The notes: generated by a model not told the origin, from the sequence alone. Positions 8,871 through 19,203 are shown, numbered from the stretch's first letter. The stretch: 64,000 nt of DNA from Pseudomonas viridiflava (GCF_900591205.1 NZ_UUPU01000085.1:186001-250000), one strand, 5' to 3'. A program made the numbers and translations.

Positions 8871-8888
8871 TGGTATCAAGTGGTATTA
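8871..8888 (+). promoter_or_regulatory. Candidate NagR operator 2
   Basis: The site reads TGGTATCAAGTGGTATTA on the plus strand. It shares AAGTGGTATTA and the TGGTAT half-site with operator 1 but lies in the opposite orientation, about 55 bases away. Two such sites could support looping or cooperative repression of the nag operon. Confidence 0.6.
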
Positions 8889-9004
8889 GAGAGGTCTTTA
8901 TTGCGCGCAGAACTACGCAGCCCGGCGCGATGAACTGGTATTCACCGGCAGGGGCCGCCTGGGGGCAGGAATTATTTTCGAATTATTTTACGAGCGGTCG
9001 AAGA

Positions 9005-9508
9005 TCAGGGCCGAATCTCGATCATCGTGCCGTCTTTGACCAGGTTCCAGACTTCACGCATGTCGACGTTGCGCATGCCGATGCAGCCGTCGGTCCAGTC
9101 CAGGGTGTGGAACCACTGTTCCGGGTAATCCTCGGTATCGGGGGTGCCGTGGATCATGATCATGCTGCCGGGCTTCACGCCTTCACGGCGGGCGCGGGCC
9201 GCGTCACTGATATTGGGGTAGGAGATGTGCATGGCCAGGTTGAAGCGGTCGCTGGTCTTGCGCCAGTCGATCCAGTAGAAGCCTTCGGGCGTGCGGCGGT
9301 CGCCCTCGATCAGCTTGTGACCCCTGGGGTTCTTGCCCAAAGAAATGCGATAGGTCTTGAGGGGTTTGCCGTCGTTGATCAGTTGCAACTGATGGGCGGA
9401 CTTGAGCACCAGGACCTTCTCGACGGTTTTGCCGCCCAGGGTTTCCACGGTGGAGGCCGATGACAGGGTCGCGAATGACAGGCAAATAAGAGCAAGCACC
9501 CAACGCAT
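9005..9508 (-). CDS. L,D-transpeptidase family protein (YkuD domain), exported
   Basis: This is a 167-residue exported protein with signal peptide MRWVLALICLSFATLSSAS. The YkuD fold follows, with His120 in MIMIHGTPDTED and the catalytic Cys142 in TDGCIGMRN. Members form 3-3 peptide cross-links in peptidoglycan or attach proteins to it; some of this small class hydrolyse instead. Compared with ErfK/YbiS enzymes it is short and lacks LysM or PG-binding domains. It lies 19 bases downstream of the zinc-ribbon NUDIX gene in the same direction and may be cotranscribed with it. Confidence 0.88.
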   Translation of the reverse strand: MRWVLALICLSFATLSSASTVETLGGKTVEKVLVLKSAHQLQLINDGKPLKTYRISLGKNPRGHKLIEGDRRTPEGFYWIDWRKTSDRFNLAMHISYPNISDAARARREGVKPGSMIMIHGTPDTEDYPEQWFHTLDWTDGCIGMRNVDMREVWNLVKDGTMIEIRP

Positions 9509-9527
9509 TGAAACAGTATCCCTAGTG

Positions 9528-10076
9528 TTATGGGGCGGGCTGGCCCAGCGGTGGTACAGCCTCGCTGCGCACCGGGAAGGACTGAAGCCTGCGGTCGGCA
9601 AAAAAGCATTCCAGGGTACGCCCAACGGTGCGGAAAGCCAGCTCGGACCAAGGGATGTCGGCTTCGTCGAACAGCTGCACTTCAAGGCTTTCGGGCCCGG
9701 CGGCAAAGTCCAGGTCGACCAGTTCGGCGCGGTAGAAGATATGCACCTGGCTGATGTGCGGCACGTCGATCAGGGTGTAGATGCTCAGGTTGCGCACGCG
9801 GGCGCAGGCTTCCTCCATGGTCTCGCGCATGGCGGCCTGTTCCACGGTTTCACCGTTTTCCATGAAGCCCGCAGGCAGGGTCCAGTAACCCAGGCGCGGC
9901 TCGATGGCGCGGCGGCACAGCAGCACTTTGTCACCCCACACCGGCACGGTGCCGGCGACGATATTGGGGTTTTGATAGTGAATGGTCGAGCAGTGATCAC
10001 ACACATAGCGCAGGCGTGCGTCGCCTTCGGGAATGCGCTGGGTAACCGGTTTACCGCACTGGCTGCAGAAATTCAT
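9528..10076 (-). CDS. NUDIX hydrolase with N-terminal zinc ribbon
   Basis: In this 182-residue protein a zinc ribbon (CSQCG and CDHC, residues about 4-30) precedes a NUDIX domain. The box reads GFMENGETVEQAAMRETMEE, matching G-x5-E-x7-RE-x2-EE. The layout recalls NudC-like and small ADP-ribose or NADH pyrophosphatases, but NudC is longer and has the SQPWPFPxS motif, which is absent here, so the substrate is open. MNFCSQCGK was chosen as start because AGGAA lies just upstream. It is divergent from a second NUDIX gene 146 bases away. Confidence 0.88.
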   Translation of the reverse strand: MNFCSQCGKPVTQRIPEGDARLRYVCDHCSTIHYQNPNIVAGTVPVWGDKVLLCRRAIEPRLGYWTLPAGFMENGETVEQAAMRETMEEACARVRNLSIYTLIDVPHISQVHIFYRAELVDLDFAAGPESLEVQLFDEADIPWSELAFRTVGRTLECFFADRRLQSFPVRSEAVPPLGQPAP

Positions 10077-10222
10077 GCTGGGGTTCCTGGAAAGTGCGTC
10101 TATCTTGGCTTGGCCGGCGGGGCCCTGCAAGTTGTCGTTTAGCGACACCACACGGGTTTTGGGGTTGGGCACCCGCACGCTTTGGTGCATGATGCAAGGT
10201 AGCCAACAGACCGAGATGACTC

Positions 10223-10825
10223 ATGCTGGACGAGCTACTTCGCCGGGTAAGCAATCACACCCCCCACACGCTGGAGTCTGACGGGCGTTTCCCCGAGGCC
10301 GCTGTGCTGGTGCCGATTACCCGCAGTGACGAACCTGAGCTGATCCTGACCCTGCGCGCCAGCGGCCTGTCGACCCATGGTGGCGAAGTGGCCTTTCCCG
10401 GTGGGCGCCGCGACCCCGAAGACCCGGACCTGATCTTCACCGCCCTGCGCGAGGCCGAAGAGGAAATCGGCCTGCCGCCTGGCCTGGTAGAAGTCATCGG
10501 CCCGCTGAGCCCGCTGATTTCCCTGCACGGCATTCGTGTAACGCCCTATGTGGGAGTTATCCCCGATTACGTCGAATACCTGGCCAACGACGCCGAAATT
10601 GCGGCGGTTTTCAGCGTGCCGCTGGATTTTTTCCGACAGGACCCGCGTGAACATACCCATAGAATCGACTACCAGGGCCGCAGCTGGTATGTGCCCAGTT
10701 ACCGGTTTGGCGAATACAAGATCTGGGGGCTGACAGCAATCATGATCGTCGAGTTGATCAACCTGCTCTATGACGACGCCAAGATCAGCCTGCACCAGCC
10801 GCCTAAAAGCTTCATCAATATCTAA
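10223..10825 (+). CDS. NUDIX CoA pyrophosphatase (NudL-like)
   Basis: This 200-residue protein has the CoA-pyrophosphatase form of the NUDIX box: LSTHGGEVAFPGGRRDPED, then ALREAEEEIGLPPGLVEVIG. The HGGEVAFPGG block just before the box is the UPF0035/NudL signature, so it probably cleaves CoA or acyl-CoA to phosphopantetheine and 3',5'-ADP. WGLTAIMIVELINLL is the usual C-terminal helix. The next gene follows after 36 bases, so the two may form an operon with the DUF1289 gene. Confidence 0.88.
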   Translation: MLDELLRRVSNHTPHTLESDGRFPEAAVLVPITRSDEPELILTLRASGLSTHGGEVAFPGGRRDPEDPDLIFTALREAEEEIGLPPGLVEVIGPLSPLISLHGIRVTPYVGVIPDYVEYLANDAEIAAVFSVPLDFFRQDPREHTHRIDYQGRSWYVPSYRFGEYKIWGLTAIMIVELINLLYDDAKISLHQPPKSFINI

Positions 10826-10861
10826 GCTGTCGCTTGAACGGCCAGCCGTGAGGGAACAACC

Positions 10862-11386
10862 ATGAAATACCGCCTGGGCGACGCCCGCGTCGAGACTCAT
10901 CCACACAGCTGGGTGGCGCCCAATGCCACGCTGGTGGGCAAGGTCAAGCTGGAGGAGGGCGCCAACGTCTGGTTCAACGCGGTGTTGCGTGGCGACAACG
11001 AACTGATCCTGATCGGCAAAAACAGCAACGTGCAGGACGGCAGCGTGATGCACACCGACATGGGCTACCCGCTGACCCTGGGCACCGGCGTGACCATCGG
11101 CCACAACGCCATGTTGCACGGCTGCACCGTCGACGATTACAGCCTGATCGGCATCAATGCGGTGATCCTCAACGGCGCCAAGATCGGCAAACATTGCATC
11201 ATCGGCGCCAACTCGCTGATCGGCGAAGGCAAGGAAATACCCGATGGTTCGCTGGTGATGGGCTCGCCGGGCAAAGTGGTGCGCGAGCTGACCGACGCGC
11301 AAAAACGCATGCTTGAGGCCAGCGCCGCGCACTATGTACATAACGCGCAGCGCTATGCGCGTGATTTGGCTGAGCAGGAAGAATGA
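10862..11386 (+). CDS. Gamma-carbonic anhydrase family protein (YrdA/PaaY-like hexapeptide repeat)
   Basis: This 174-residue left-handed beta helix is built from hexapeptide repeats (VGKVKLEEGANVWFNAVLRG, GTGVTIGHNAMLHGC, IGINAVILNGAKIGKHCIIG). The metal-binding His residues of the family appear in SVMHTDMG, TIGHNAM and MLHGC. Members bind zinc or iron; many have no proven carbonic anhydrase activity. GAGGGAACAACC precedes the ATG. The stop overlaps the next start by four bases (ATGA), which indicates coupling to the DUF1289 gene. Confidence 0.9.
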   Translation: MKYRLGDARVETHPHSWVAPNATLVGKVKLEEGANVWFNAVLRGDNELILIGKNSNVQDGSVMHTDMGYPLTLGTGVTIGHNAMLHGCTVDDYSLIGINAVILNGAKIGKHCIIGANSLIGEGKEIPDGSLVMGSPGKVVRELTDAQKRMLEASAAHYVHNAQRYARDLAEQEE

Positions 11387-11598
11387 ACCCGATTGAACGC
11401 CCCGTCGCCTCGCCGTGCGTAAGCATTTGCGCGCTGGATGACGACGACATTTGCACCGGTTGCCAGCGGACGGTGGATGAGATTACGCGCTGGAGCCGCA
11501 TGGACAACACCGAGCGCCGCGTGGTGTTGGGGTTGTGCCATGAGCGGGCGGTGGCGGGTGGATTGGTGTGGATGACGCCCGGCAAATCCAGCGCATAA
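11383..11598 (+). CDS. DUF1289 domain protein
   Basis: This is a 71-residue protein with four Cys in SPCVSICALDDDDICTGCQR plus a later Cys, typical of the short DUF1289 (YdhL-type) proteins that probably bind a metal or Fe-S centre. R-T-x-DEI-x-RW follows, as in the family. Its function is unknown. It overlaps the carbonic-anhydrase-like gene by four bases and ends just before a REP pair. Confidence 0.88.
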   Translation: MNPIERPVASPCVSICALDDDDICTGCQRTVDEITRWSRMDNTERRVVLGLCHERAVAGGLVWMTPGKSSA

Positions 11599-11654
11599 CA
11601 TGTGTGGCGTGCGAACTTGTGTGATGAGCCGGCTTGTGTGGCGAGCGAGTTTAT

Positions 11655-11784
11655 GTGGCGAGCGGGCTTGCCCGCGTTGGGCTGCGCAGCAGCCCCAAAA
11701 CCTGACACCGTGGTTTACCTGACAGAACGCGGCGATCTTACTGGGGCTGCTTTGCAGCCCAACGCGGGCAAGCCCGCTCGCCAC
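11655..11784. repeat. Long REP pair (inverted), GTGGCGAGCGGGCTTGCCCGC class
   Basis: Two arms of about 42 bases are inverted around a 46-base loop. Each arm joins a REP core to a GTTGGGCTGC/GCAGCCC extension. Shorter partial copies (GTGGCGAGCG) occur just upstream from 11620 on. This class differs in sequence from the common GTGGGAGC class in the window. Confidence 0.85.
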
Positions 11785-11853
11785 ACAAGCCAGCTCGCCA
11801 CATTGATGGCGGTGCATTACCCTGTGCGGCATTACCCACAGGTCCATCCCGCC

Positions 11854-12321
11854 ATGCTCTTCCTGATCGCTTACATCAGCAGCGTCGTGCTGATCAACTT
11901 CGCCTTCTCCACCGCGCCGCACTTGGATGTCATCTGGTCCGCCTGGGGGGGGCTGGTGTTTGTCCTGCGCGACATGGTGCAAACCCGCTTCGGCCATGGC
12001 GCGATCCTGGCCATGCTGGCGGCGCTGGTGCTGTCGTATATCACCTCCGACCCGTCTATCGCGCTGGCCAGCGCCACGGCGTTCGCGGTGTCCGAGTGCA
12101 TCGACTGGCTGGTGTTCAGCATCACCAAGCGCCCGCTGCATGACCGACTATGGATAAGTTCGGCGCTGAGCATTCCCCTTGATACCTTTATCTTCTTCGG
12201 CCTGATCGGCGCGCTCACCCCGGCGGTGGCGGGCACCGCACTCGTGTCGAAATTCGCCGGGGTCACGGTGGTGTGGCTGATCATGGCTTGGCGTGTGCGC
12301 AAGCGAGCCGTCGCCAACTGA
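11854..12321 (+). CDS. VUT family (YhhQ/DUF165-like) membrane protein
   Basis: This 155-residue membrane protein has about five hydrophobic segments. AYISSVVLINFAF and the SECIDWLVFSITKRPLHDR loop resemble the VUT/DUF165 family of queuosine-precursor (preQ0/preQ1) transporters. It is clearly shorter than YhhQ (about 220 residues), so the substrate is uncertain. The frame is open further upstream through the REP pair; MLFLIAYISS was taken because the first membrane segment begins there. An ATG at 11806 remains possible. purT follows 69 bases later in the same direction. Confidence 0.75.
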   Translation: MLFLIAYISSVVLINFAFSTAPHLDVIWSAWGGLVFVLRDMVQTRFGHGAILAMLAALVLSYITSDPSIALASATAFAVSECIDWLVFSITKRPLHDRLWISSALSIPLDTFIFFGLIGALTPAVAGTALVSKFAGVTVVWLIMAWRVRKRAVAN

Positions 12322-12390
12322 GGCCAATTGCTGCAGTTCATGTAAAATGCCGGCCTTTCTCCAAATGATCCGCTCCCCTGAGGACCTGAG

Positions 12391-13572
12391 ATGACCCGAA
12401 TCGGAACTCCATTGTCGCCAACCGCGACCCGCGTAATGCTGTGTGGCTGCGGTGAGCTGGGCAAGGAAGTGGTAATCGAGCTGCAACGCCTGGGCGTTGA
12501 AGTGATTGCCGTGGATCGCTACGCCAACGCGCCGGCCATGCAGGTTGCGCATCGCAGCCACGTGATCAACATGCTTGACGGCGCCGCCCTGCGTGCGGTG
12601 ATCGAAGCGGAAAAACCGCACTTCATCGTGCCGGAAATCGAAGCCATCGCCACCGCCACCCTGGTGGAACTGGAGGCTGAAGGCTTCACCGTGATCCCAA
12701 CCGCACGCGCCACCTCGCTGACGATGAACCGCGAAGGCATCCGTCGCCTGGCCGCCGAAGAGTTGGACCTGCCGACCTCGCCGTACCACTTCGCCGACAC
12801 CTTCGAGGACTACAGCAAGGCCGTGCAGGACCTGGGCTTCCCTTGCGTGGTCAAGCCGGTGATGAGTTCGTCGGGCAAGGGCCAGAGCCTGCTGCGCAGC
12901 GTCGACGACGTGCACAAAGCCTGGGATTACGCCCAGGAAGGCGGGCGTGCGGGTAAAGGCCGCGTGATCATCGAAGGCTTTATTGATTTTGACTACGAAA
13001 TCACCCTGCTGACCGTGCGTCACATCGGCGGCACCACCTTCTGCGCGCCGGTCGGCCACCGTCAGGAGAAGGGCGACTACCAGGAATCCTGGCAGCCACA
13101 AGCCATGAGCCCGATTGCCCTGGCGGAATCCGAACGCGTTGCCAAGGCGGTAACCGAGGCGCTGGGTGGCCGTGGCCTGTTTGGCGTGGAATTGTTCATC
13201 AAGGGTGATCAGGTGTGGTTCAGCGAAGTCTCGCCACGCCCGCATGACACCGGTTTGGTCACGCTGATCTCTCAGGACCTGTCGCAGTTCGCGCTGCACG
13301 CGCGCGCCATCCTGGGCCTGCCGATCCCGTTGATCCGTCAGTTCGGGCCTTCGGCTTCGGCGGTGATTCTGGTGGAAGGGCAGTCGACCCAAACGGCGTT
13401 TGCCAACCTCGGCGCTGCGTTGAGCGAGCCGGATACGGCGTTGCGTCTGTTTGGTAAACCTGAGGTGAATGGCCAGCGTCGGATGGGTGTGGCGTTGGCG
13501 CGGGATGAGTCGATTGAGGCGGCTCGGGCTAAAGCGACTCGTGCTTCGAAGGCGGTTGTTGTAGAGCTGTAA
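12391..13572 (+). CDS. purT: Formate-dependent phosphoribosylglycinamide formyltransferase 2
   Basis: PurT makes formyl-GAR from GAR, formate and ATP, the folate-independent third step of purine synthesis. The protein has 393 residues. The N-terminal pre-ATP-grasp domain has LCGCGELGKEVVIELQRLGV. The ATP-grasp region follows with PCVVKPVMSSSGKGQS, and the metal site shows ELFIKGDQVWFSEVSPRPHD. Length and motifs match E. coli PurT closely. TGAGGACCTGAG lies upstream of the ATG. Confidence 0.96.
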   Translation: MTRIGTPLSPTATRVMLCGCGELGKEVVIELQRLGVEVIAVDRYANAPAMQVAHRSHVINMLDGAALRAVIEAEKPHFIVPEIEAIATATLVELEAEGFTVIPTARATSLTMNREGIRRLAAEELDLPTSPYHFADTFEDYSKAVQDLGFPCVVKPVMSSSGKGQSLLRSVDDVHKAWDYAQEGGRAGKGRVIIEGFIDFDYEITLLTVRHIGGTTFCAPVGHRQEKGDYQESWQPQAMSPIALAESERVAKAVTEALGGRGLFGVELFIKGDQVWFSEVSPRPHDTGLVTLISQDLSQFALHARAILGLPIPLIRQFGPSASAVILVEGQSTQTAFANLGAALSEPDTALRLFGKPEVNGQRRMGVALARDESIEAARAKATRASKAVVVEL

Positions 13573-13583
13573 CCGCGTCGCGC

Positions 13584-13675
13584 TCATCGCAGGCAAGCCA
13601 GCTCCCACATAGAAAGCATTCACAAATCAAAATATGCGAATGCGATCGAATGTGGGAGCTGGCTTGCCTGCGATA
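13584..13675. repeat. REP pair (inverted), GTGGGAGCTGGCTTGCCTGCG class
   Basis: Two inverted copies of about 27 bases lie between the convergent ends of purT and the MHS transporter gene, separated by about 38 bases of A+T-richer loop. Confidence 0.88.
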
Positions 13676-13683
13676 GCGGTGTA

Positions 13684-14994
13684 TCAGGCGACCTTGTTCA
13701 AATCATTATCCCGCGTCTCTTTCAGGCACAGCACAGCAATCAAGCTGAGCAACGCTGCCGCCGACACGTACCCGCCGACATAACTCAGTCCGCCCATCGC
13801 CACCAGCTTGGTCGCAAAGAACGGTGCGGCCGAAGCACCGACAATCCCACCCAGGTTATACGCCGCCGAAGCACCGGTATAACGCACGCGGGTCGGGAAC
13901 AGTTCCGGCAGCATCGCGCCCATCGGGGCGAAGGTCACACCCATCAGGAACAGCTCCAGCGCCAGGAACAACGCAACGGCCCAAGTTGAACCGTGGGTCA
14001 GCAGCGGCTCCATGGTAAAGCCCGACAGAATCGCCAGGACCGCGCCAACGATCAGAACCGGCTTGCGCCCCCAGCGATCACTGGCCAGGGCCGCGAGTGG
14101 TGTGGCCAACCCCATGAACAGCACCGCAAAGCACAGCAAGCCGAGGAAGGTCTCGCGGCTGTAGCCCAGCGTCGATACGCCGTAGCTCAGGGAAAACGCC
14201 GTGGTGATATAGAACAGCGCATAGCACACCACCATCGAGGCGGCGCCCAGCAATACTGGCAGCCAATGCTGGCTGAACAACTCCACCAACGGCACTTTGA
14301 CCGGCGCTTGCTTGGCCACGGCATTCGCGAACACTGGGGTTTCATGCAGTTTCAGGCGTGCATACAGGCCAACCATCACCAGCGCGGCGCTGAGGATAAA
14401 CGGGATGCGCCAGCCCCAACTGCGGAACTGCTCGTCGTTGAGGCTCATGGCCAGGATCAGGAACAGGCCATTGGCCGCGAGGAAGCCAATCGAAGGGCCC
14501 AGTTGCGGGAACATGCCGAACCAGGCGCGCTTGCCCTTTGGCGCGTTCTCGGTGGCCAGCAACGCGGCGCCGCCCCATTCCCCGCCAAGGCCCAGGCCCT
14601 GGCCGAAACGCAGCACGCACAACAGGATCGGCGCCCAGGCTCCGATGCTGTCATACCCGGGCAGCAAGCCGATCAAGGTGGTGCACACGCCCATCAGCAG
14701 CAGGGAGGCAACCAGCGTCGATTTGCGGCCGATACGGTCACCGAAGTGGCCGAACAGCGCCGAGCCCAGCGGGCGGGCGATGAAGGCGATGCCGAAGGTC
14801 AGGAACGACGCCAGCATCTGCGCGGTGCCGGAGGTCTGCGGGAAGAACACCGGGCCGATCACCAGCGCAGCGGCCGTGGCATAGATATAGAAGTCGTAGA
14901 ACTCGATGGCCGTGCCGACGATGCTCGCCGTGGCGACGCGGGCGGTCGAGTTGGTCGGGGCGGCGGTCGCGGCCTCGTTATAGGTGGTGCTCAT
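13684..14994 (-). CDS. MFS transporter, metabolite:H+ symporter (MHS) family
   Basis: This 436-residue inner-membrane protein has twelve predicted helices. The MHS signatures are TAIEFYDFYIYATAAALV at the start of helix 1, FGHFGDRIGRKSTL in loop 2-3 and RFGQGLGLGGEWGGA in helix 4. The family includes KgtP, ProP and ShiA; nothing in the sequence fixes the substrate. AGGGAT lies eight bases before the chosen ATG; an in-frame ATG seven codons earlier is possible. No regulator or catabolic gene adjoins it. Confidence 0.88.
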   Translation of the reverse strand: MSTTYNEAATAAPTNSTARVATASIVGTAIEFYDFYIYATAAALVIGPVFFPQTSGTAQMLASFLTFGIAFIARPLGSALFGHFGDRIGRKSTLVASLLLMGVCTTLIGLLPGYDSIGAWAPILLCVLRFGQGLGLGGEWGGAALLATENAPKGKRAWFGMFPQLGPSIGFLAANGLFLILAMSLNDEQFRSWGWRIPFILSAALVMVGLYARLKLHETPVFANAVAKQAPVKVPLVELFSQHWLPVLLGAASMVVCYALFYITTAFSLSYGVSTLGYSRETFLGLLCFAVLFMGLATPLAALASDRWGRKPVLIVGAVLAILSGFTMEPLLTHGSTWAVALFLALELFLMGVTFAPMGAMLPELFPTRVRYTGASAAYNLGGIVGASAAPFFATKLVAMGGLSYVGGYVSAAALLSLIAVLCLKETRDNDLNKVA

Positions 14995-15236
14995 TGAGGT
15001 ATCCCTGACGGTCATTGCGCGTTTGGACGCGGATTATTATTGGTCGAACACCCATGGATCAGGGTTGTGCGCGGGGTGGCTCGGGATGGGAGCGAACACC
15101 GGTCAGACACGGTAAAACGGTGCCTGGACGCGCAAAGTGCGGGTAGCACGCGGTCGGGCGGGGCTTGGGTAAGCCGCACCGATTATAGGAAGGGGTTTGA
15201 ACATACAACAAGGGGGCTGACACGCTGAAAATCCGA

Positions 15237-15329
15237 ATGTGGGAGCGGGCTTGCTCGCGAAGGCGGTGGGTCAGTCAGCTCATCTTTAACTGATCTACCG
15301 CCTTCGGGGGCAAGCCCCCTCCCACATTT
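15237..15329. repeat. REP pair (inverted), variant with GGGGGCAAGCCCCCTCCCAC arm
   Basis: The left arm reads GTGGGAGCGGGCTTGCTCGC and the right arm has CAAGCCCCCTCCCACA, so the two halves differ more than in other pairs here. The pair sits in the 356-base gap between the MHS transporter start and the CorC-like gene end. The rest of this gap (14995-15236) shows no gene. Confidence 0.85.
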
Positions 15330-15350
15330 GGATTGTGGTGTGTCAGGAGG

Positions 15351-16589
15351 TTATGCGGCGACCGGCACACGGCTGGTGTGCCAGATCAGCACCTTGCTGA
15401 CGCGGTTGTCCTCGGTTTCGAGGATTTCCAGGCGATAGCGCCCGATTTTCAGGCACACCGCGCAATCGGGAATAGTCTCCAGTGCCTCGGTGACCAGGCC
15501 GTTCAGGGTCTTGGGGCCGTCGCTGGGCAGGTGCCAGCCCAGGCTCTTGTTCAGTTCGCGGATCGACGCGGCGCCGTCGATGATATAGCGGCCATCCGTT
15601 TGCGGCTCAATGTGCGGGTTATCCACAGCCTGATCGCTTTCGAATTCGCCGACGATTTCTTCGAGGATATCTTCCAGGGTGACGATGCCCAGCACCTCGC
15701 CGTATTCGTCCACCACCATGCCCAGGCGTCGCTGCTGTTTGTGGAAGTTCAGCAGTTGCAGTTGCAGCGGGGTGCTTTCCGGGACGAAGTAGGGCTCGTG
15801 GCAGGCGGCGAGCAACGCTTCCTTAGTCAGGCTGGCGTCGGGCAGCAGGTGCTGGACCTGCCGCGTATTGAGCACCGCTTCAACCTGGTTGATGTCGCTG
15901 TGGAACACCGGCAGGCGCGTGCGTTCGGAGGTGCGCAGTTGTTCGATGATGTCTTCCACCGAGTCATCCAGGTTGATGCCGTCCACTTCGCTGCGCGGCA
16001 CCAGGATGTCATTAACGGTGATGTTGTCCAGGGCGTGGATGCCCGGCATGCCCGGCGTGCGGTTTTCGTCGGATTCCGGTTCTGGTTCGTCATCGTGGTC
16101 CGGCATCGGCTCGTCGCTCTTTTTCACCATGCCCGATTTGCGCGCAAACGGGCGCAGCAGCAACAGGCTGATGCCATTGAGCAGCCAGGCCGCGGGGTAG
16201 AGGATTTTCAGCGGCACACCCAGCAGCGTGTTACCAAAGCCCAGCACCGCTTGCGGATGGCGGGTGGCCAGGGCACGGGGCAGGTAGTCGGCCAGCACCA
16301 GCAGCAGGCCGCAGGAGATCAGCCAGCCGAGCCACGGGCCATTCTGCGCCCAGGCGTAGATCGCCAGCAGGGTACAGAGGATCACCACCGCTGCGCGACA
16401 CAGGCTGTTGCACAGGATCAGGCTATGACGCGGAAAGTTCAGGCGGGCGGCGGCCTTGTCGCCCTGGCGTGTACCGGGGCGCAGGGCGAGCAGGTGTTGT
16501 TGTGCGGCTTCGATGGCGGTAAACAGCGCCGCCCATAACACCAGCAGGGCGATTACCGCGAGCATCGGCCCAAGGGGCAAGTTGTCCAT
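15351..16589 (-). CDS. CNNM/CorC-family (HlyC/CorC) membrane protein with CBS domains
   Basis: This 412-residue protein has an N-terminal DUF21 membrane domain (about 1-150, four hydrophobic segments). A charged linker (DEPMPDHDDEPEPESDE) and a CBS pair follow (about 190-310; NDILVPRSEVDGINLDDS, MVVDEYGEVLGIVTLEDILE). The C-terminal part is the transporter-associated CorC_HlyC domain. The family is tied to Mg2+/Co2+ export and resistance; the YfjD/YtfL-type layout fits. It is 12 bases downstream of the YpjD-like gene and probably cotranscribed with it. Confidence 0.9.
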   Translation of the reverse strand: MDNLPLGPMLAVIALLVLWAALFTAIEAAQQHLLALRPGTRQGDKAAARLNFPRHSLILCNSLCRAAVVILCTLLAIYAWAQNGPWLGWLISCGLLLVLADYLPRALATRHPQAVLGFGNTLLGVPLKILYPAAWLLNGISLLLLRPFARKSGMVKKSDEPMPDHDDEPEPESDENRTPGMPGIHALDNITVNDILVPRSEVDGINLDDSVEDIIEQLRTSERTRLPVFHSDINQVEAVLNTRQVQHLLPDASLTKEALLAACHEPYFVPESTPLQLQLLNFHKQQRRLGMVVDEYGEVLGIVTLEDILEEIVGEFESDQAVDNPHIEPQTDGRYIIDGAASIRELNKSLGWHLPSDGPKTLNGLVTEALETIPDCAVCLKIGRYRLEILETEDNRVSKVLIWHTSRVPVAA

Positions 16590-16601
16590 GATTGCCGCCC
16601 G

Positions 16602-17414
16602 TCAAATATGCAGGATGTATTCGCGAACCAGCTTGCTGCCGAAGTAGGCCAGCATCAGCAGGCAGAAACCGGCCAGGGTCCAGCGAATCGCCTTGTGCCC
16701 ACGCCAGCCGAGGCGGTTACGGCCCCACAGCAACACGCTGAACACTACCCACGCCAGGCACGCCAGCAGGGTTTTGTGCACCAGGTGCTGGGCGAACAGG
16801 TTCTCGACGAACAGCCAGCCGGAGATCAGCGACAGCGACAGCAACGTCCAGCCGGCCCACAGGAAGCCGAACAGCAGGCTTTCCATGGTTTGCAGCGGTG
16901 GGAAGTTCTTGATCAGCCCGGAGGGGTGCTTGTGCTTGAGCTGGTGGTCCTGCAGCAGCAGGAGCAGGGCCTGGAACACGGCGATGGTGAACATGCCGTA
17001 GGCGAGGATCGACAGCAGGATATGCGCGAGGATGCCCGGTTCTTCATCAATGACCTGCACGGTGCCGGTGGGCGCGAATTGCGCCAGCAGTACCGTCAGC
17101 ACGCCCAGCGGGAATAGCAGTACCAGCAGGTTTTCGACAGGAATGCGGTAGCAGGCCATCAGCGTCAGCGCGATCACGGCAGCCGCGATCAGGCTGGCGG
17201 CGCTGAAAAAATCCAGGCCCAGGCCGACCGGCGTCATCAAATGCGTGAACAGGCTGGCGGCGTGGGCCAGCAGGGCGAGAACGCCAAGCCCTACCAGCAG
17301 GCGTTTGTCGGCCTTGGCACCTTTGGCCAGACGAGTGCCCTGATAGAGGGTCGCAGCGGCATACACGATGGCGGCGGCGAGGCTGGGTAGCAAACTGGGT
17401 GACAAAGGGAGCAT
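16602..17414 (-). CDS. YpjD-like inner membrane protein, cytochrome c assembly (CcsA/CcmC) domain
   Basis: This 270-residue protein has eight predicted helices and belongs to the cytochrome C assembly protein family. The WxWxW heme-handling motif of CcmC/CcsA is not obvious; the related segment reads FGFLWAGWTLLSLSLISGW. GILAHILLSILAYGMF fits the conserved His-bearing helices. E. coli YpjD also lies beside ffh and a CorC-family gene, so the order here is an ancestral cluster. ffh is divergent, 234 bases away. Confidence 0.88.
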   Translation of the reverse strand: MLPLSPSLLPSLAAAIVYAAATLYQGTRLAKGAKADKRLLVGLGVLALLAHAASLFTHLMTPVGLGLDFFSAASLIAAAVIALTLMACYRIPVENLLVLLFPLGVLTVLLAQFAPTGTVQVIDEEPGILAHILLSILAYGMFTIAVFQALLLLLQDHQLKHKHPSGLIKNFPPLQTMESLLFGFLWAGWTLLSLSLISGWLFVENLFAQHLVHKTLLACLAWVVFSVLLWGRNRLGWRGHKAIRWTLAGFCLLMLAYFGSKLVREYILHI

Positions 17415-17518
17415 AAATCCTGTTAAGCAGGCCCGAAAGGCGCTGAGTTTGGCATACCCCTGCGTAACACGAAAGACTCTCAGGCCAGACAGCGGGTGTG
17501 CATGGCGGCAGTCTTCGC

Positions 17519-17524
17519 TATAAT
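17519..17524 (+). promoter_or_regulatory. Possible -10 box of ffh
   Basis: A perfect TATAAT lies 124 bases upstream of the ffh start, in the divergent gap with the YpjD-like gene. No good -35 box lies 16-18 bases before it, so the assignment is tentative. Confidence 0.4.
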
Positions 17525-17648
17525 CCGCGACCTGCCCACGCCGCAGGCTCGCCGAGCGCTGTTTTTAATAGCGATTTACCACAGCCTGGGCTGCCATTAC
17601 CTCGGTCTACCATTGCATTTCGATGAATAGGGCCTGAAAGGATCGCGC

Positions 17649-19025
<1,377 letters not shown>

Positions 19026-19175
19026 AGAATTCGAGCAAGGGCTTGCCTTTGCTCCGACCCACAGGGATGTGGGATCTCCAGCAAACCCGCCGTTGGCGGG
19101 CGCTGACTCGCCGTTTTAACCGACGGCTCTATAGCAGATCTGAATGGCACGCTGATAGGCGCCAGAAAAAGACAT

Positions 19176-19203
19176 TTGCAAAAGTCCGGATATTCCTTAG
19201 AAT
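19176..19203 (+). promoter_or_regulatory. Candidate sigma-70 promoter of the rpsP operon
   Basis: TTGCAA and TAGAAT are 16 bases apart, about 73 bases upstream of rpsP. The 19026-19175 stretch holds no gene. It contains a GC hairpin near 19085-19099 that could attenuate ffh transcripts. Confidence 0.5.

Noticed and set aside
11600..11853. Regular repeats that might be a CRISPR remnant
   Set aside because: The repeats are a single inverted REP pair with partial copies, not direct repeats with unique spacers, and no cas gene is near.
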